Source: Actinomycetes bacterium (GTDB lineage: Bacteria; Actinomycetota; Actinomycetes; Propionibacteriales; Propionibacteriaceae). From it: 64,000 nt of DNA. Shown piece by piece: positions 42,490 through 53,000 of this stretch; within the stretch, counting starts at the first letter, position 1, and each line of letters opens with the position of its first letter. The notes beneath the pieces were generated by a model. It did no database searches and had not been told where the DNA came from. It saw nothing but the letters and a program-made list of their open reading frames with translations. Location: NCBI GenBank assembly GCA_023392635.1, contig JAEVYS010000108.1, forward strand, positions 1 to 64,000. The letters run 5' to 3'. The position numbers were made by a program, and so were the translations under genes.

Positions 42490-43836
42490 GTGCAGGTGAG
42501 CAGTGAGCGCGAGTCCCCCGACGCCGACCAGCGACGGGTGCTTCCCGAGACCACCATCGGCCGGAGCGCGCGCCTCCTGAGCCTGCCCCTCGGCGCGGCG
42601 GCCCGAGCGGGAGTGGGGTACGGCAAGCGGCTGATGGGGGCACCGGCCGCGGAGGTGGACGCGGCCCTGCGTGACGCCGCGGCCGAACAGCTCTTCCAGG
42701 TGCTCGGCGAACTGAAGGGCGGTGCGATGAAGTTCGGGCAGGCCCTCAGCCTGTTCGAGGCGATGCTCCCCGAGGAGATCGCCGGCCCGTTCCGCGAGCG
42801 GCTGCGCCGGCTGCAGGACGCGGCACCGCCGATGCCGTCCTCGCGGGCCCAGGCCGTGCTGCGTTCCGAGCTCGGACCGGACTGGCGGCGGAGGTTCGCC
42901 GAGGTCGACCTGCGTCCCTCCGCTGCGGCTTCGATCGGGCAGGTCCACCGCGCCCGGCTCACCGATGGCCGTGAGGTGGCGATCAAGATCCAGTACCCCG
43001 GGGCCGACGCCGCGCTGGCCAGCGACCTGCGCCAGATCCAGCGCCTGGCCGGGGCCGTCTCGCCCCTGACCGGCGGGATGGACGTGGTGGCCCTCACCAG
43101 GGAGCTGGCGGCACGGGTGAGCGAGGAGGTCGACTACACCCTCGAGGGCGCGGCGCAGCAGCAGGTGGCGCTGGCGCTCGACGGGCACCCGCGGTTCGTC
43201 GTACCGAAGGTGCACCTCGCCACGCGGCGCGTCCTGGTCAGCGACTGGGTGGACGGGGCCAAGCTCACCGAGCTCATCGGACGGCCGGCCCAGGAGCGCA
43301 ACCGCAGCGCGCTGGACTACGTGACCTTCCTCTTCGCCGGGCCGTCGCTGGCCGGCATCCTGCACGGCGACCCCCACCCGGGCAACTACCTGGTCACCCC
43401 GGACGGGCGCCTGGCCGTGCTCGACTTCGGCCTCGTGTCGAGGATGCCCGGCGGCCTGCCCGCGGCCATGGGACGGCTGATCAGGCACGCCGTGGAGGGC
43501 CGCGCGGACGAGATGCTCGCCGGCCTCGCCGAGGAGGGCTTCGTCGACGCCGGCATCAGCCCGCAGGACGCGCTGGACTACCTGGCGCCCTTCGTCGAGC
43601 CGGCCAGCGTCGAGGACTTCGCCTTCAACCGCGCGTGGGCGCAGGGACAATTCGCGCGCGTGCACGGCAACATGCGTGCCGACGGCGTGGCGGCACGGCT
43701 CAACATCCCGCCGGAGTACGGCTTGATCTACCGCGTCTGGATGGGCGGCATCGCCGTGCTGTCGCAGCTCGACGTGCACGCGAACTTCGCGCAGGTCCTC
43801 CGCGACTGGCTGCCGGGGTTCGCCGGCACGGACTAG
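42490..43836 (+). CDS. AarF/UbiB (ABC1) family atypical kinase
   Basis: A 448-residue ADCK/UbiB-like protein. Diagnostic motifs are KxGQ (GGAMKFGQALS), the Ala-rich loop SAAASIGQVHRA, the ion-pair Lys in VAIKIQYPG, HGDPHPGN and the DFG loop (LDFGLVSR). Family members support quinone or lipid metabolism; many actinobacterial ones have unknown targets. It lacks the C-terminal membrane helices of E. coli UbiB. The start is either GTG at 42490 or GTG at 42496; the first has a weak GGGACGGG upstream. Confidence 0.88.
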   Translation: MQVSSERESPDADQRRVLPETTIGRSARLLSLPLGAAARAGVGYGKRLMGAPAAEVDAALRDAAAEQLFQVLGELKGGAMKFGQALSLFEAMLPEEIAGPFRERLRRLQDAAPPMPSSRAQAVLRSELGPDWRRRFAEVDLRPSAAASIGQVHRARLTDGREVAIKIQYPGADAALASDLRQIQRLAGAVSPLTGGMDVVALTRELAARVSEEVDYTLEGAAQQQVALALDGHPRFVVPKVHLATRRVLVSDWVDGAKLTELIGRPAQERNRSALDYVTFLFAGPSLAGILHGDPHPGNYLVTPDGRLAVLDFGLVSRMPGGLPAAMGRLIRHAVEGRADEMLAGLAEEGFVDAGISPQDALDYLAPFVEPASVEDFAFNRAWAQGQFARVHGNMRADGVAARLNIPPEYGLIYRVWMGGIAVLSQLDVHANFAQVLRDWLPGFAGTD

Positions 43837-43839
43837 GGT

Positions 43840-44706
43840 TCAGCCTCTCACCGCAGTCAGGGTGTAGCTCGCGGGGAGCCGTTCGGGGCGGTCGGCGAGG
43901 CGGTACTCCCCCGTCGACGGGTCCAGGTCCATCAGGCCCGGCAGAGCCGGCCACGGCACGCTGTCGTGCTCGACGAGCGCGGTCAGCCGCAGGCCCGCGT
44001 CGAGGAGGGCCGTGAGAATCTCCCCGAGCCCGTGGTTCCACTCCACGGACTCCGGCGAGCCGACCTGCTCGGACCCGACGTAGGTCCACTCCTCGTTCCA
44101 GACCAGACCCTCCGGCTGTTCGAAGTAGGGCAGCTCGAGGGCGACGGTGGAGCCTCCGCCGCGGGTGATCCAGGGCTGCTGGCCGCGGTCGTCGGGGTCT
44201 GCGCCCAACGCCACCACGACCGAGGACCACAGCACCGGGTGCGCCTCGCGGACGAACAGGCGCCCGCCGGGCCGCAACAGCTCGGCCACCACCTGCCCCC
44301 ACCGGCGGATGTCGGGCAGCCAGCACAGCGCGCCGACGCCGGTGTAGACGAGGTCGAAGCGGCGCCCGCCGAGGGCCTGCGGCGCGGTGTACACGTCCGC
44401 CTCGACGTACTCGATCGCTGCGCCGGCCCTTGCGGCGAGGTCCCTGGCGGCCTCCACCGACTTCGGCGAGAGGTCGAGCCCGGTCACCCGTCCGCCCAGA
44501 CGGTGCAGGCTGAGCGTGTCGGTGCCGATGTGGCACTGCAGGTGCACCACGTCCTGGCCGGCGAGGTCGCCGAGGCGCGGGCGGTCGAAGGCGACCACGT
44601 CGGACAACGCGCCCGCGTCGCCCAGCAGGCGATCGATGTCGTAGTGCTGGAGGTGGATCGGCACCCGGCTGTCCCAGTTGGCCCGGTTCATCTCGAGGTA
44701 GTCCAT
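43840..44706 (-). CDS. Class I SAM-dependent methyltransferase
   Basis: A 288-residue methyltransferase. Motif I is atypical: VVHLQCHIGTDTLSLHRLG, where HxGTDT replaces the common GxGxG, a form seen in many actinobacterial small-molecule methyltransferases. Motif II GLDLSPKSVEAARDLA and the LRPGGRLFVREAHP segment follow. Substrate unknown. It converges on the AarF gene with a 3-base gap and ends 22 bases after the uvrD2 stop on the same strand. Confidence 0.87.
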   Translation of the reverse strand: MDYLEMNRANWDSRVPIHLQHYDIDRLLGDAGALSDVVAFDRPRLGDLAGQDVVHLQCHIGTDTLSLHRLGGRVTGLDLSPKSVEAARDLAARAGAAIEYVEADVYTAPQALGGRRFDLVYTGVGALCWLPDIRRWGQVVAELLRPGGRLFVREAHPVLWSSVVVALGADPDDRGQQPWITRGGGSTVALELPYFEQPEGLVWNEEWTYVGSEQVGSPESVEWNHGLGEILTALLDAGLRLTALVEHDSVPWPALPGLMDLDPSTGEYRLADRPERLPASYTLTAVRG

Positions 44707-44728
44707 CGCCGCACCATAGCCCCGCTGC

Positions 44729-46798
44729 TCAGGCGTGCGCGGCCAGGATGGCGAGGACGGCCTCCCCGTACTGCTCGCACTTGGTGCGGCCGACGCCGGG
44801 AATGGCCAGCAGGCCGGTCGTGTCCTTCGGACGGTCCTCCGCGATCGCCATCAGGGTCGCGTCGGTGAAGATCACGTAGGCCGGCACCGAACGCTCCCTG
44901 GCCAGGCCGAGGCGCCACGCGACCAGGCTGGCGTAGGTGTCCTCGTCGTAGCCGGCCGGGCAGTCGACGTGGCGTCGCAACTTGCGTTCGGCGCCGGTGT
45001 GCAGCGGCTTGCCGCAGGCTCGGCAGGTGGCGCTCAGGGCCGACGTGGGCTTCGGCCGGCGGACGCCACCGGAGGACACCCGCTCCGGGCGCGGCGCGAT
45101 CCCGTCGAGGAAGCGGGACGGCTGCCGGTTCCCGCCGCCGCCGCGTCGAGAGCGCGACCAGCAGATCAGCAGCTGCCGCTTCGCGCGGGTGATGCCGACA
45201 TAGAACAGCCGTGCCTCCTCGGCCACCTGCTCCGGTCCGGCGGCCAGGGACAGCGGCAGGGTGCCCTCCTGGACGCCGACCAACGCGACGGCGCTCCATT
45301 CCAGGCCCTTGGCCGCGTGCAGCGTCGACAGCGTCACCCCGTCGGAGGTCAGCGGGTGCTCTGCCTGCGCCCGCGCGGTGAGCTCGTCCACGAAGCCGCC
45401 GAGGTCGGCGGTGCCCTCGCCGGCCTCCGAGTGCGCGGCGGCGACGTCCTCGGCGAGTGCCAGGACGGCGGCCAGTGACTCCCAGCGCTCCCGCACCCGG
45501 CCCTGCCCGGACGGCGGCTGCTCGGTCCATCCGATCCGGGTGAGCACGTCCCGGCACGCGTCGACGCAGGGCAGGCCCGGGTCCTTGCGGGCGAGCTCGG
45601 AGAGCGTCCCGATGACCTGGCGAACCTCCGGGCGGTCGTAGAACCCCTCGCCGCCGCGGACGGTGAACGGCACGCCCGCCTGCGCCAGCGACGACTCGAA
45701 CAGTGGCGACTGGGCATGGACGCGGTACAGCACGGCCTGCTCGCGCCACGGCACTCCCGCCTCGTGCTGCTCGACCAGCCAGCGGGCGACGGCGACAGCC
45801 TCGTCGTACTCGGACGCGCAGGGCAGGATCCTGGGCTCCGGGCCGGGCTCGCACTGGGACTCCAGGGTCACCGTCCCCAGACGGGTGTTGCGCGCCACCC
45901 GGTTCGCCAGGCCCACCACCTCCGGCGTCGAGCGGTAGTCGCGCACCAGCCGCACGAGGTGTGCGTCGGGGAACCGGCCCGCGAAACCGGTCAGGTACGA
46001 CGGCGTCGCCCCGGCGAAGGAGTGGATGGTCTGGGCCGGGTCGCCGACCACGCAGTGGTCACGGCCCTCACCCCACCACAGGTCCAGCAGGTTCTGCTGC
46101 ACCGGGTTGACGTCCTGGTACTCGTCGACCACCAGGTGCCGGTAGGTGCCCCGCACCTCCTCGGCGATGTCGCCGTGCTCGCTCAGCAGCGCCACCGCGC
46201 ACAGGAGGATGTCGTCGAAGTCGATCACCCCGCGATCGGCCTTCACCTGCTCGTACCTGCCCAGGACGCGTCCCACCTGCGCGGGATCGAGGCCGGCCAC
46301 CTCGCGCCCGTGGCCGGGAGCGAGTTCCGCGTAGTCCGCGGGCGCCACATTGGTCACCTTCGCCCACGACACCTCCGTCAGCAGGTCGCGAAGGGTGCTG
46401 GTGTCGGGGCCCAGGCGCAGCCTGCGGGCAGCCTCGGCGACCATCGACAGGCGCTCGTCGCTCACGGCCGGCAGCTGGGAGCCGTAGGCCCGGGGCCAGA
46501 AGTACTGGGCCTGGCGCAGGGCCGCGGAGTGGAAGGTGCGCGCCTGGACGCTCGGGACGCCGAGGCCGCGGAGCCGGGAGCGCAACTCGCCGGCGGCGCG
46601 GGTCGTGAAGGTCACGGCCAGCACGGCGTTCGGCTGAAACGCGCCGACCGCCGTGCCGTAGGCGATGCGGTGGGTGAGGGCCCTGGTCTTGCCGGTGCCC
46701 GCCCCGGCGATCACCACGACCGGCGCGCCGAAGCTCGTGGCGACCTCCTGCTGCTCGGGGTCGAGGCCGGCGAGCAGCTCGGCGGGCACGGGGTTCAC
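44729..46798 (-). CDS. uvrD2: ATP-dependent DNA helicase UvrD2
   Basis: A 689-residue superfamily 1A helicase. Walker A AGAGTGKT (about 31-38), Walker B VVDEYQDVNP, motif V LSTLHAAKGLEW and motif VI VGITRAKRQ are intact. After the motor comes a small metal-binding linker C-x2-C-x14-H-x2-C (CRAC...HVDC) and a C-terminal HRDC domain (LLAIPGVGRTKCEQYGEAVL), the UvrD2 layout. The fourth ligand is His where mycobacterial UvrD2 has Cys. Start GTG 46798. It is divergent from recC with a 65-base gap; TACAGT 8 bases before the GTG may be a -10 box. Confidence 0.93.
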   Translation of the reverse strand: MNPVPAELLAGLDPEQQEVATSFGAPVVVIAGAGTGKTRALTHRIAYGTAVGAFQPNAVLAVTFTTRAAGELRSRLRGLGVPSVQARTFHSAALRQAQYFWPRAYGSQLPAVSDERLSMVAEAARRLRLGPDTSTLRDLLTEVSWAKVTNVAPADYAELAPGHGREVAGLDPAQVGRVLGRYEQVKADRGVIDFDDILLCAVALLSEHGDIAEEVRGTYRHLVVDEYQDVNPVQQNLLDLWWGEGRDHCVVGDPAQTIHSFAGATPSYLTGFAGRFPDAHLVRLVRDYRSTPEVVGLANRVARNTRLGTVTLESQCEPGPEPRILPCASEYDEAVAVARWLVEQHEAGVPWREQAVLYRVHAQSPLFESSLAQAGVPFTVRGGEGFYDRPEVRQVIGTLSELARKDPGLPCVDACRDVLTRIGWTEQPPSGQGRVRERWESLAAVLALAEDVAAAHSEAGEGTADLGGFVDELTARAQAEHPLTSDGVTLSTLHAAKGLEWSAVALVGVQEGTLPLSLAAGPEQVAEEARLFYVGITRAKRQLLICWSRSRRGGGGNRQPSRFLDGIAPRPERVSSGGVRRPKPTSALSATCRACGKPLHTGAERKLRRHVDCPAGYDEDTYASLVAWRLGLARERSVPAYVIFTDATLMAIAEDRPKDTTGLLAIPGVGRTKCEQYGEAVLAILAAHA

Positions 46799-46863
46799 GG
46801 GAGCCCACTGTAGGAGAAGGTTGCGACACGACTGTCGGCGGCTGCCTCTAGGGTGAGACCACC

Positions 46864-49800
46864 ATGCAGTTCCACTCCGTCCGCACCGCCGACCAGCTCG
46901 TCGAGCGCCTGCTCGCGCTGTGGTCGGGGCCTCGGAACGACCCCTTCGCGTTCGACCTCGCGGTCGTGCCGGGCGCGGGCTTCCAGAGGTGGCTGTCCCA
47001 GCGGCTGGCCACCGTCGGCGAGGAACCGGGCATCTGCGCGGGGGTCGAGTTCGTGTCCCTCCCGGGGCTCGAGCGTCGCCTCGCGGGCCCGGACGACCCA
47101 TGGCGCCCCGAGCGGCTGGCGTGGCTGGTGCAGCGGCTCGCCGAGACCGCGACGGATCCGGCCCTGGACGTCCTGCAGCGGCACCTGGCCGCTTCGCGCG
47201 AGGGCTTCACGGCGAGCCACCGGATCGCCCGGCAGTTCGCCCGCTACGCGCGCTTCCGTCCGCAGATGCTGGCCGAGTGGGCCGCCGGCGCCGACACCGG
47301 GCCGGACGGAGCCCCGCTCGGTGAGAACAGCTGGCAGTCACACCTGTGGCGGTTGCTGGCGATCGAGCTCGGGGAGGACCCCCTGCAACGACGCGCGGCG
47401 CTGCTCGAACGCCTGTCCCGCGCACCTGTCGAGGGTCTCCCCGGCCGTGTGGCCGTGCTCGCCCCGCCGCACCTCGGAGGCGGAACCCTCGACCTGCTGG
47501 CCGCCCTCGACAGCCACCATCGCGTCGATGTCGTCCGCCTCGTCCCGAGCCCGACCCGTCGCCGGCCCGTCCCGCCGGGCCTGCGACGCGCGGAGGTCAC
47601 ACCGCAGGCCGGCCATCCCCTCAACGAGGGTCTCGCGATCCTCGCCGACGAGTGCGCTGGCATGCTGCCCCCGCCGGAGGACGCGGCCGAGCCGACGTCC
47701 CCCGACACCCTGCTGGGCTGGCTGCAGGCCGACCTGCACGCCGACCGTCCGCCGGTCCGGCGAGAGCTGCGCGCCGACGACCGCTCGGTGCAGGTGCACC
47801 TGTCGCACGGCCGTGACCGCCAGGTGGAGGTGCTCCGGGAGGTCCTCACCGCCGTGCTGGCATCCGACCCCAGCCTGGAGCCGAGGGACATCGCCGTGCT
47901 CACCCCCGACGTGGACGGCTTCGCACCGCTGGTCGGCGCCGCCTTCACCCCGCCCGCCGGCGGCCCGGTGCACCCGGCGCAGCGCTTCCGCGTACAGGTT
48001 GCCGACCGGTCCGTGGCTCAGGTGAACCCGATGGTGACCCTCCTGGTCGACCTGCTGCGACTGCCCGACGGGCGCGCAGAGGCGTCCACCCTGCTCGAGC
48101 TGTGCGCCCGTCCCGCCGTCGCCCGCCGGTTCGGTTTCACCGCCGAGTCGCGGGAGCGCCTGGTCGACCTCGTCGAGCGAGCCGGCATCCGGTGGGGACT
48201 GTCCCCCTCCCATCGCAGCGACTGGGGACTGAAGGGCTTCCCGCAGAACACCTGGGTCGCCGGCCTGCAACGCATTCTGCTCGGGGTCACCCTCGCCGAG
48301 ACCGACCTGGTCTCGGCCGGCACCGTGCTGCCCCTGGACGACGTCGAGTCCTCCGACGTCGAACTGGTCGGGGGACTCACCGAGCTGGTCGGACGGGTGT
48401 CCAGGCTCGTCGCTGAGCTCAGCCGGCCCGCCACGTTGCCGGAGTGGGCGCAACGGTGCCGCACCGGTCTGGACTCCCTGGTGTCGCCGGCCCACGAGGA
48501 CGAGTGGCAACTCGGCGACGTGTGGGCCGGCCTGTCCCGGCTGGCCGAGCACGGCAGCACGTCCGGCGGGATCCTGATCGGTCGCCACGCGGCCCTGCGG
48601 GCAGTCGAACACGAGTTCGCGAGCGCACCCGCGCGAGGGGCATTCGGCAACGGCTCGCTCGTCGTCGCCGGGCTCGGCTCGCTGCGCCACGTGCCGCACC
48701 GCGTGCTCGTCCTGCTCGGCTGGGACGCCGACCGCTACCCGCGCACGGGACGCCGCCACGGCGATGACCTGCTGGGGCACGAGCCGCGCGTCGCAGACCC
48801 GTCCGTCGCCCTCGACGACCGACAGGTACTGCTCGACGCCGTGCACGCCGCCCGGGAACGGCTGGTCGTCGTCGTGCAGGGCCGCAGCGAGGCGACGAAC
48901 GAGCCCGTGCCGCTCACCGCGCCCCTTGCCGAACTGCTCGAAGCCCTCGACCAGACCGCGGTGACCGCCGAAGGGGAGGGTGCGGGTGCCGCTGTCACGG
49001 TGCAGCACCCCCTGCAGCCGTTCGACACCCGCTACTTCGACACCGCCCACCCCGAGCTGCACAGCGCCGACCCCCTCGCGTTCCGTGCGGCCGCGGCCAC
49101 CCTCGACCCACCGGCGGACCCGCTGCCCCGGCAGGTCTTCGACGACCTGCCCCCGTTCGACCTCGCCGCCGGCGTCAGCCTGGACGACCTCACCGCGTTC
49201 TTCAGGCACCCGGCGCGGGCACTGCTCCGCGCCCGCACCGGGGTGAGCCTCGGCGACGAGCCCCGGGCGGGCGACACGATCCCGATCGAACCCGACCATC
49301 TCGCCCGGTGGCAGATCGGCAACCGCGTCCTCGCCCGGCTCAGGGCCGGCCATGACGAGGCAGCCGTCCAGAGGGCCGAGTGGTTGCGGGGGCAGGTGCC
49401 CCCGTTCGAGCTCGGCGCGGCCCTGCTCGACGGTGTCCTCGCCGATGCCCGGCGGTCGCTGCGTGAGCTGCCCGCAGAGGTCCCTGACCCCACCCTCCAC
49501 GACCTGGCCCTCACCGTGCCGGTGCCCGGCCACGGACAGGTTCCGCTGGTGGGCCGCGTGGTCAGCCACGCCGACGAACTCCTCCAGATCGAGTTCTCCG
49601 GACTGCAGCCGCGCCACCGGCTCACGGCCTGGCTGCGCCTGTTGGTGCTCGCCGCCGGCAGACCGGGCGGCTGGCACGCGCGCGTTGTCGGCAGGGGACG
49701 CCGGGCCAACCTGGTGGCTCCTCCCCCAGAGGTCGCGCTCGATCTCCTCGGGCGCTACCTCGGCGTCTACGCCCTCGGCATGTCGCGGCCGCTGCCCGCC

Positions 49801-50067
49801 CTGCCACGGATCGGCGCGGCATGGGCGAGTTACCGGATGAGCCAACGCGATCCCGAGGACAGGCTGGTCAGCGCCAAGTCCCTGGAACGGAGCTGGGAGT
49901 TCGACGCCGACGACTACTGGCGCACCTTCTTCGCGTTCCCGCAGGTGCTGGGGCTCCCGCTGGACCGCGTCGAGATCCCGGGGGCGGATCCGCGGGAGCG
50001 CACGCTCGTCGGTGCGCTCGCGAGCAGCATCTGGGAGCCCGTCCTCGCCGCGGAGGTGCCGGCATGA
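46864..50067 (+). CDS. recC: Exodeoxyribonuclease V gamma subunit (RecC)
   Basis: A 1067-residue RecC protein, the helicase-like, Chi-recognising subunit of RecBCD. Typical segments are VQVHLSHGRDRQVEVLREVL, NPMVTLLVDLLRLPDGR and NTWVAGLQRILLGV in the N-terminal half, and the C-terminal inactive nuclease-like part. No ATP-binding motif, as expected. TAGGGT at 46849-46854 could be the -10 box of the recCBD operon. Its stop overlaps the recB start (ATGA). Confidence 0.93.
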   Translation: MQFHSVRTADQLVERLLALWSGPRNDPFAFDLAVVPGAGFQRWLSQRLATVGEEPGICAGVEFVSLPGLERRLAGPDDPWRPERLAWLVQRLAETATDPALDVLQRHLAASREGFTASHRIARQFARYARFRPQMLAEWAAGADTGPDGAPLGENSWQSHLWRLLAIELGEDPLQRRAALLERLSRAPVEGLPGRVAVLAPPHLGGGTLDLLAALDSHHRVDVVRLVPSPTRRRPVPPGLRRAEVTPQAGHPLNEGLAILADECAGMLPPPEDAAEPTSPDTLLGWLQADLHADRPPVRRELRADDRSVQVHLSHGRDRQVEVLREVLTAVLASDPSLEPRDIAVLTPDVDGFAPLVGAAFTPPAGGPVHPAQRFRVQVADRSVAQVNPMVTLLVDLLRLPDGRAEASTLLELCARPAVARRFGFTAESRERLVDLVERAGIRWGLSPSHRSDWGLKGFPQNTWVAGLQRILLGVTLAETDLVSAGTVLPLDDVESSDVELVGGLTELVGRVSRLVAELSRPATLPEWAQRCRTGLDSLVSPAHEDEWQLGDVWAGLSRLAEHGSTSGGILIGRHAALRAVEHEFASAPARGAFGNGSLVVAGLGSLRHVPHRVLVLLGWDADRYPRTGRRHGDDLLGHEPRVADPSVALDDRQVLLDAVHAARERLVVVVQGRSEATNEPVPLTAPLAELLEALDQTAVTAEGEGAGAAVTVQHPLQPFDTRYFDTAHPELHSADPLAFRAAAATLDPPADPLPRQVFDDLPPFDLAAGVSLDDLTAFFRHPARALLRARTGVSLGDEPRAGDTIPIEPDHLARWQIGNRVLARLRAGHDEAAVQRAEWLRGQVPPFELGAALLDGVLADARRSLRELPAEVPDPTLHDLALTVPVPGHGQVPLVGRVVSHADELLQIEFSGLQPRHRLTAWLRLLVLAAGRPGGWHARVVGRGRRANLVAPPPEVALDLLGRYLGVYALGMSRPLPALPRIGAAWASYRMSQRDPEDRLVSAKSLERSWEFDADDYWRTFFAFPQVLGLPLDRVEIPGADPRERTLVGALASSIWEPVLAAEVPA

Positions 50068-53000
50068 GCCGCTTCGACCCGTCCGGTCACCTCCCGGGAG
50101 GCACGGCCGTCCTCGAGGCCAGCGCGGGCACCGGAAAGACGCACGCCATCGCTGCGCTGGCCACGCGCTACCTCGCCGAGGGCCTCGTGGACGCCGACCG
50201 TCTCGCCGTCATCAGCTTCAGCCGGATCGCCTCGGCCGAGCTTCGCTCGCGGGTGCGCGAGCGGCTGCGCAGCACCATCACCGTGCTGACCCGCACGCTC
50301 GCCGGCACGCCCACCGAACGTCCCGACGAGACCGACCGGCTGCTGATGTCCGGTGCGCGCTCGGTCGTCGACGCGCGCCTCGGGCGCCTGCGCCGCGCCG
50401 TCGCCGGGCTCGACGCCGCCAGCATCATGACCATCCACCAGTTCTGCCAGGCGATGCTGGACGAACTCGGCGTGCTCGCCGAGCAGGACCCGGAGGCGAG
50501 CCTCGTGGAGGACCTCAGCCTCACCGTGGACCAGGTCGTCGAAGACCTCTACCTCGCGCGGTACGCCCGCAACCCCTTGGGGCCGCCCTTCGACCTGGCG
50601 GCCGCCCGGCGGATCGCCCGGGCGGCGGTCGACCTGCCGGACGCACCCCTGGTGCCCGCCGGGGAGGTCACCGAACGCGTGGCCGAGCGGATCGCCTTCG
50701 CCACGGCGGTTCGCAACGAGCTCGCCGTGCGCAAGCGCCGCCTGGGGGTGTACTCCTACGACGACCAGCTGCTGCGCCTGCGCGACTCGCTGAACGGCGC
50801 CTCCTCCGGCCCCCGGCTCGACCGTCTTCGCGCCCGTTGCGAGGTGGTGCTGGTCGACGAGTTCCAGGACACGGACCCGGTGCAGTGGGAGATCCTCAGG
50901 GCCGCGTTCGACGGCCACGTCCCGCTGGTCCTGATCGGCGACCCGAAACAGTCGATCTACGCGTTCCGGGGTGCCGACGTGCGGGCGTACACGGACGCGG
51001 TCGGGGCGGCCCGCGACCGCTACTCGTTGAACGAGAACCACCGCGCGGACGCCGCCGTCGTGAAGGCGGTGAACGCCCTGTTCGCCGGCGTCACGCTCGG
51101 CGACGGCATCGAGGTCCCCGCGGTGACCGCCACCCACACCTCCTCACGCCTGCTCCTGCCCGAGGGTTCGGCCTGGTCGTCGCCGGTGCGGCTCCGGTGC
51201 CTGCCCGGTGATGAGCCGGTGCGGGCGAAGGACGCCAGGGAGCGCATCATCGCCGACCTCACCGCAGAGCTGATCCGCCTGCTGGACAGCGGCGCCCGGG
51301 TCGTCGACGACGGATCGGCCCGGCCGCTCGAGGCCAGGGACGTGGCGATCCTGGTCAGCACCAACGCACGCGGGCGACAGGTGGCGGACGCCCTCACCGG
51401 GGCGGGTGTCCCGGTCGCGTTCTCCGGCGCCGACTCGATCTTCGCCACCCACGCGGCCGGCCACTGGCTCGTTCTGCTTCGGGCGCTCGAGCAGCCGCGA
51501 CGGGCCGCCGTCCGCGCGGCCATCCTCAGCGACTTCGTGGGGGCGGACCTCGACAGCCTCGCGCGGGCCGATGAGGAGCAGCTCACCGCCTGGGCCGGCC
51601 TCCTGCAGGGCTGGTCGCGGGTCCTGGCCGGCCAGGGGGTCGCCGCGCTGTTCGCGGAGGTGCTGGGCACGAGCGTCCCCGGCGGCGGCAGCCTCTCCGA
51701 GCGGGTCCTGCGCCGCCCGCGCGGCGAACGCGACCTCACCGACTACCGGCACCTCGCCGAGATCCTGCACGCGCAGCACACCGACGGCCAGCGCGGACAG
51801 GCCCTCGTGTCCTGGCTGGAGGAGGCCGTGGAGCGCGGCTCGGCGACCTCCGACCGGATCCGTCGGCTCGAGACCGACCGCCGGGCGGTGCAGATCATGA
51901 CCGTGCACAAGGCGAAAGGACTGCAGTTCCCCGTCGTCCTGCTCCCGGAGGCCGCCGACCTCTGGGTGCCCGACGAGGACGACGATGCGTGCCTGGCCTT
52001 CCACGAGGACGGACGGCGGGTCCTCGACGTGGGCGGGCGGGACGCGCCGGGCCGGGCGGAGCGGCTCCGGGCTCACGCCGCCGAAGAGGCCGAGGACCGG
52101 CTGCGCAGCCTGTACGTGGCCCTCACCCGCGCCCAGTCCCAATTGACCCTCTGGTGGTCGCGCACGTACTCCAACACCGAGTGCTCGCCGCTGCACCGGA
52201 TGCTGTTCCGGCGCTGCGACGTCGTCGGGCCGCCGGAGCCGTCCTACCCACTGGATGCCCCGCCCGGCGACGGCCACCCGTCCGGGTTGCCATGGCTCGC
52301 CCCGGCCGGCATCCGGGTCGAGGAGTGCCTGCCCGGCACCGCGCCGCGGCTGCGCGCCACCGGCGAGCCGCCCCAGCGACTGGCGCTCGCCACGTTCGAC
52401 CGCGGCGTGGACCCCCTATGGCGCCGCACGTCGTATTCGGGCCTCACCGAGGCGGTGCATGCACGCCCGCCGGTGGCGCTCACCGCCGAGGCTGTCGTCG
52501 AGGACGAGCCTGTCGCTGAGACCCCGCTCCTCCCGGAAGTTGCCGGAGTGCCGTCCCCGATGGCTGACCTGCCGGGCGGCGCCGCCTTCGGGAGCCTGGT
52601 CCACCAGGTCCTGGAGAACCTCGACTGGAACGCTCCCGACGACGAGCTCGCCGAGCGCGTCCGGGTGGCCACCAGCACGGCGTTCCAGCGCTACCCGGTG
52701 CCGGGCGTGACGCCCGAGGCGCTCGCACAGGCGATGCTGCCGAGCCTGGTCACGCCACTGGGCCGACTCACCGGAGACCGGCCGCTCGCTGCGATCCCCG
52801 TCCCCGACCGGCTGAGCGAGCTCACGTTCGAGTTCGCTCTGGGAACCGCCCGATCCCGTACCACCCTGCGTGAGGTGGCCGACCTGATGGCCGCCTGGCT
52901 GCCCGCGGACGACCCGCTGGCGGGCTATCCCGCCGAGCTCGCGCACCCTCAGCTCGCGACGCAGGTGCTGCGCGGCTTCCTGACCGGAAGCATCGACTCC

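Noticed and set aside
42474..46798. Looked for whiB7, which in mycobacteria lies between the ABC1-kinase gene and uvrD2.
   Set aside because: The space holds only the methyltransferase gene; no WhiB cysteine pattern was found.
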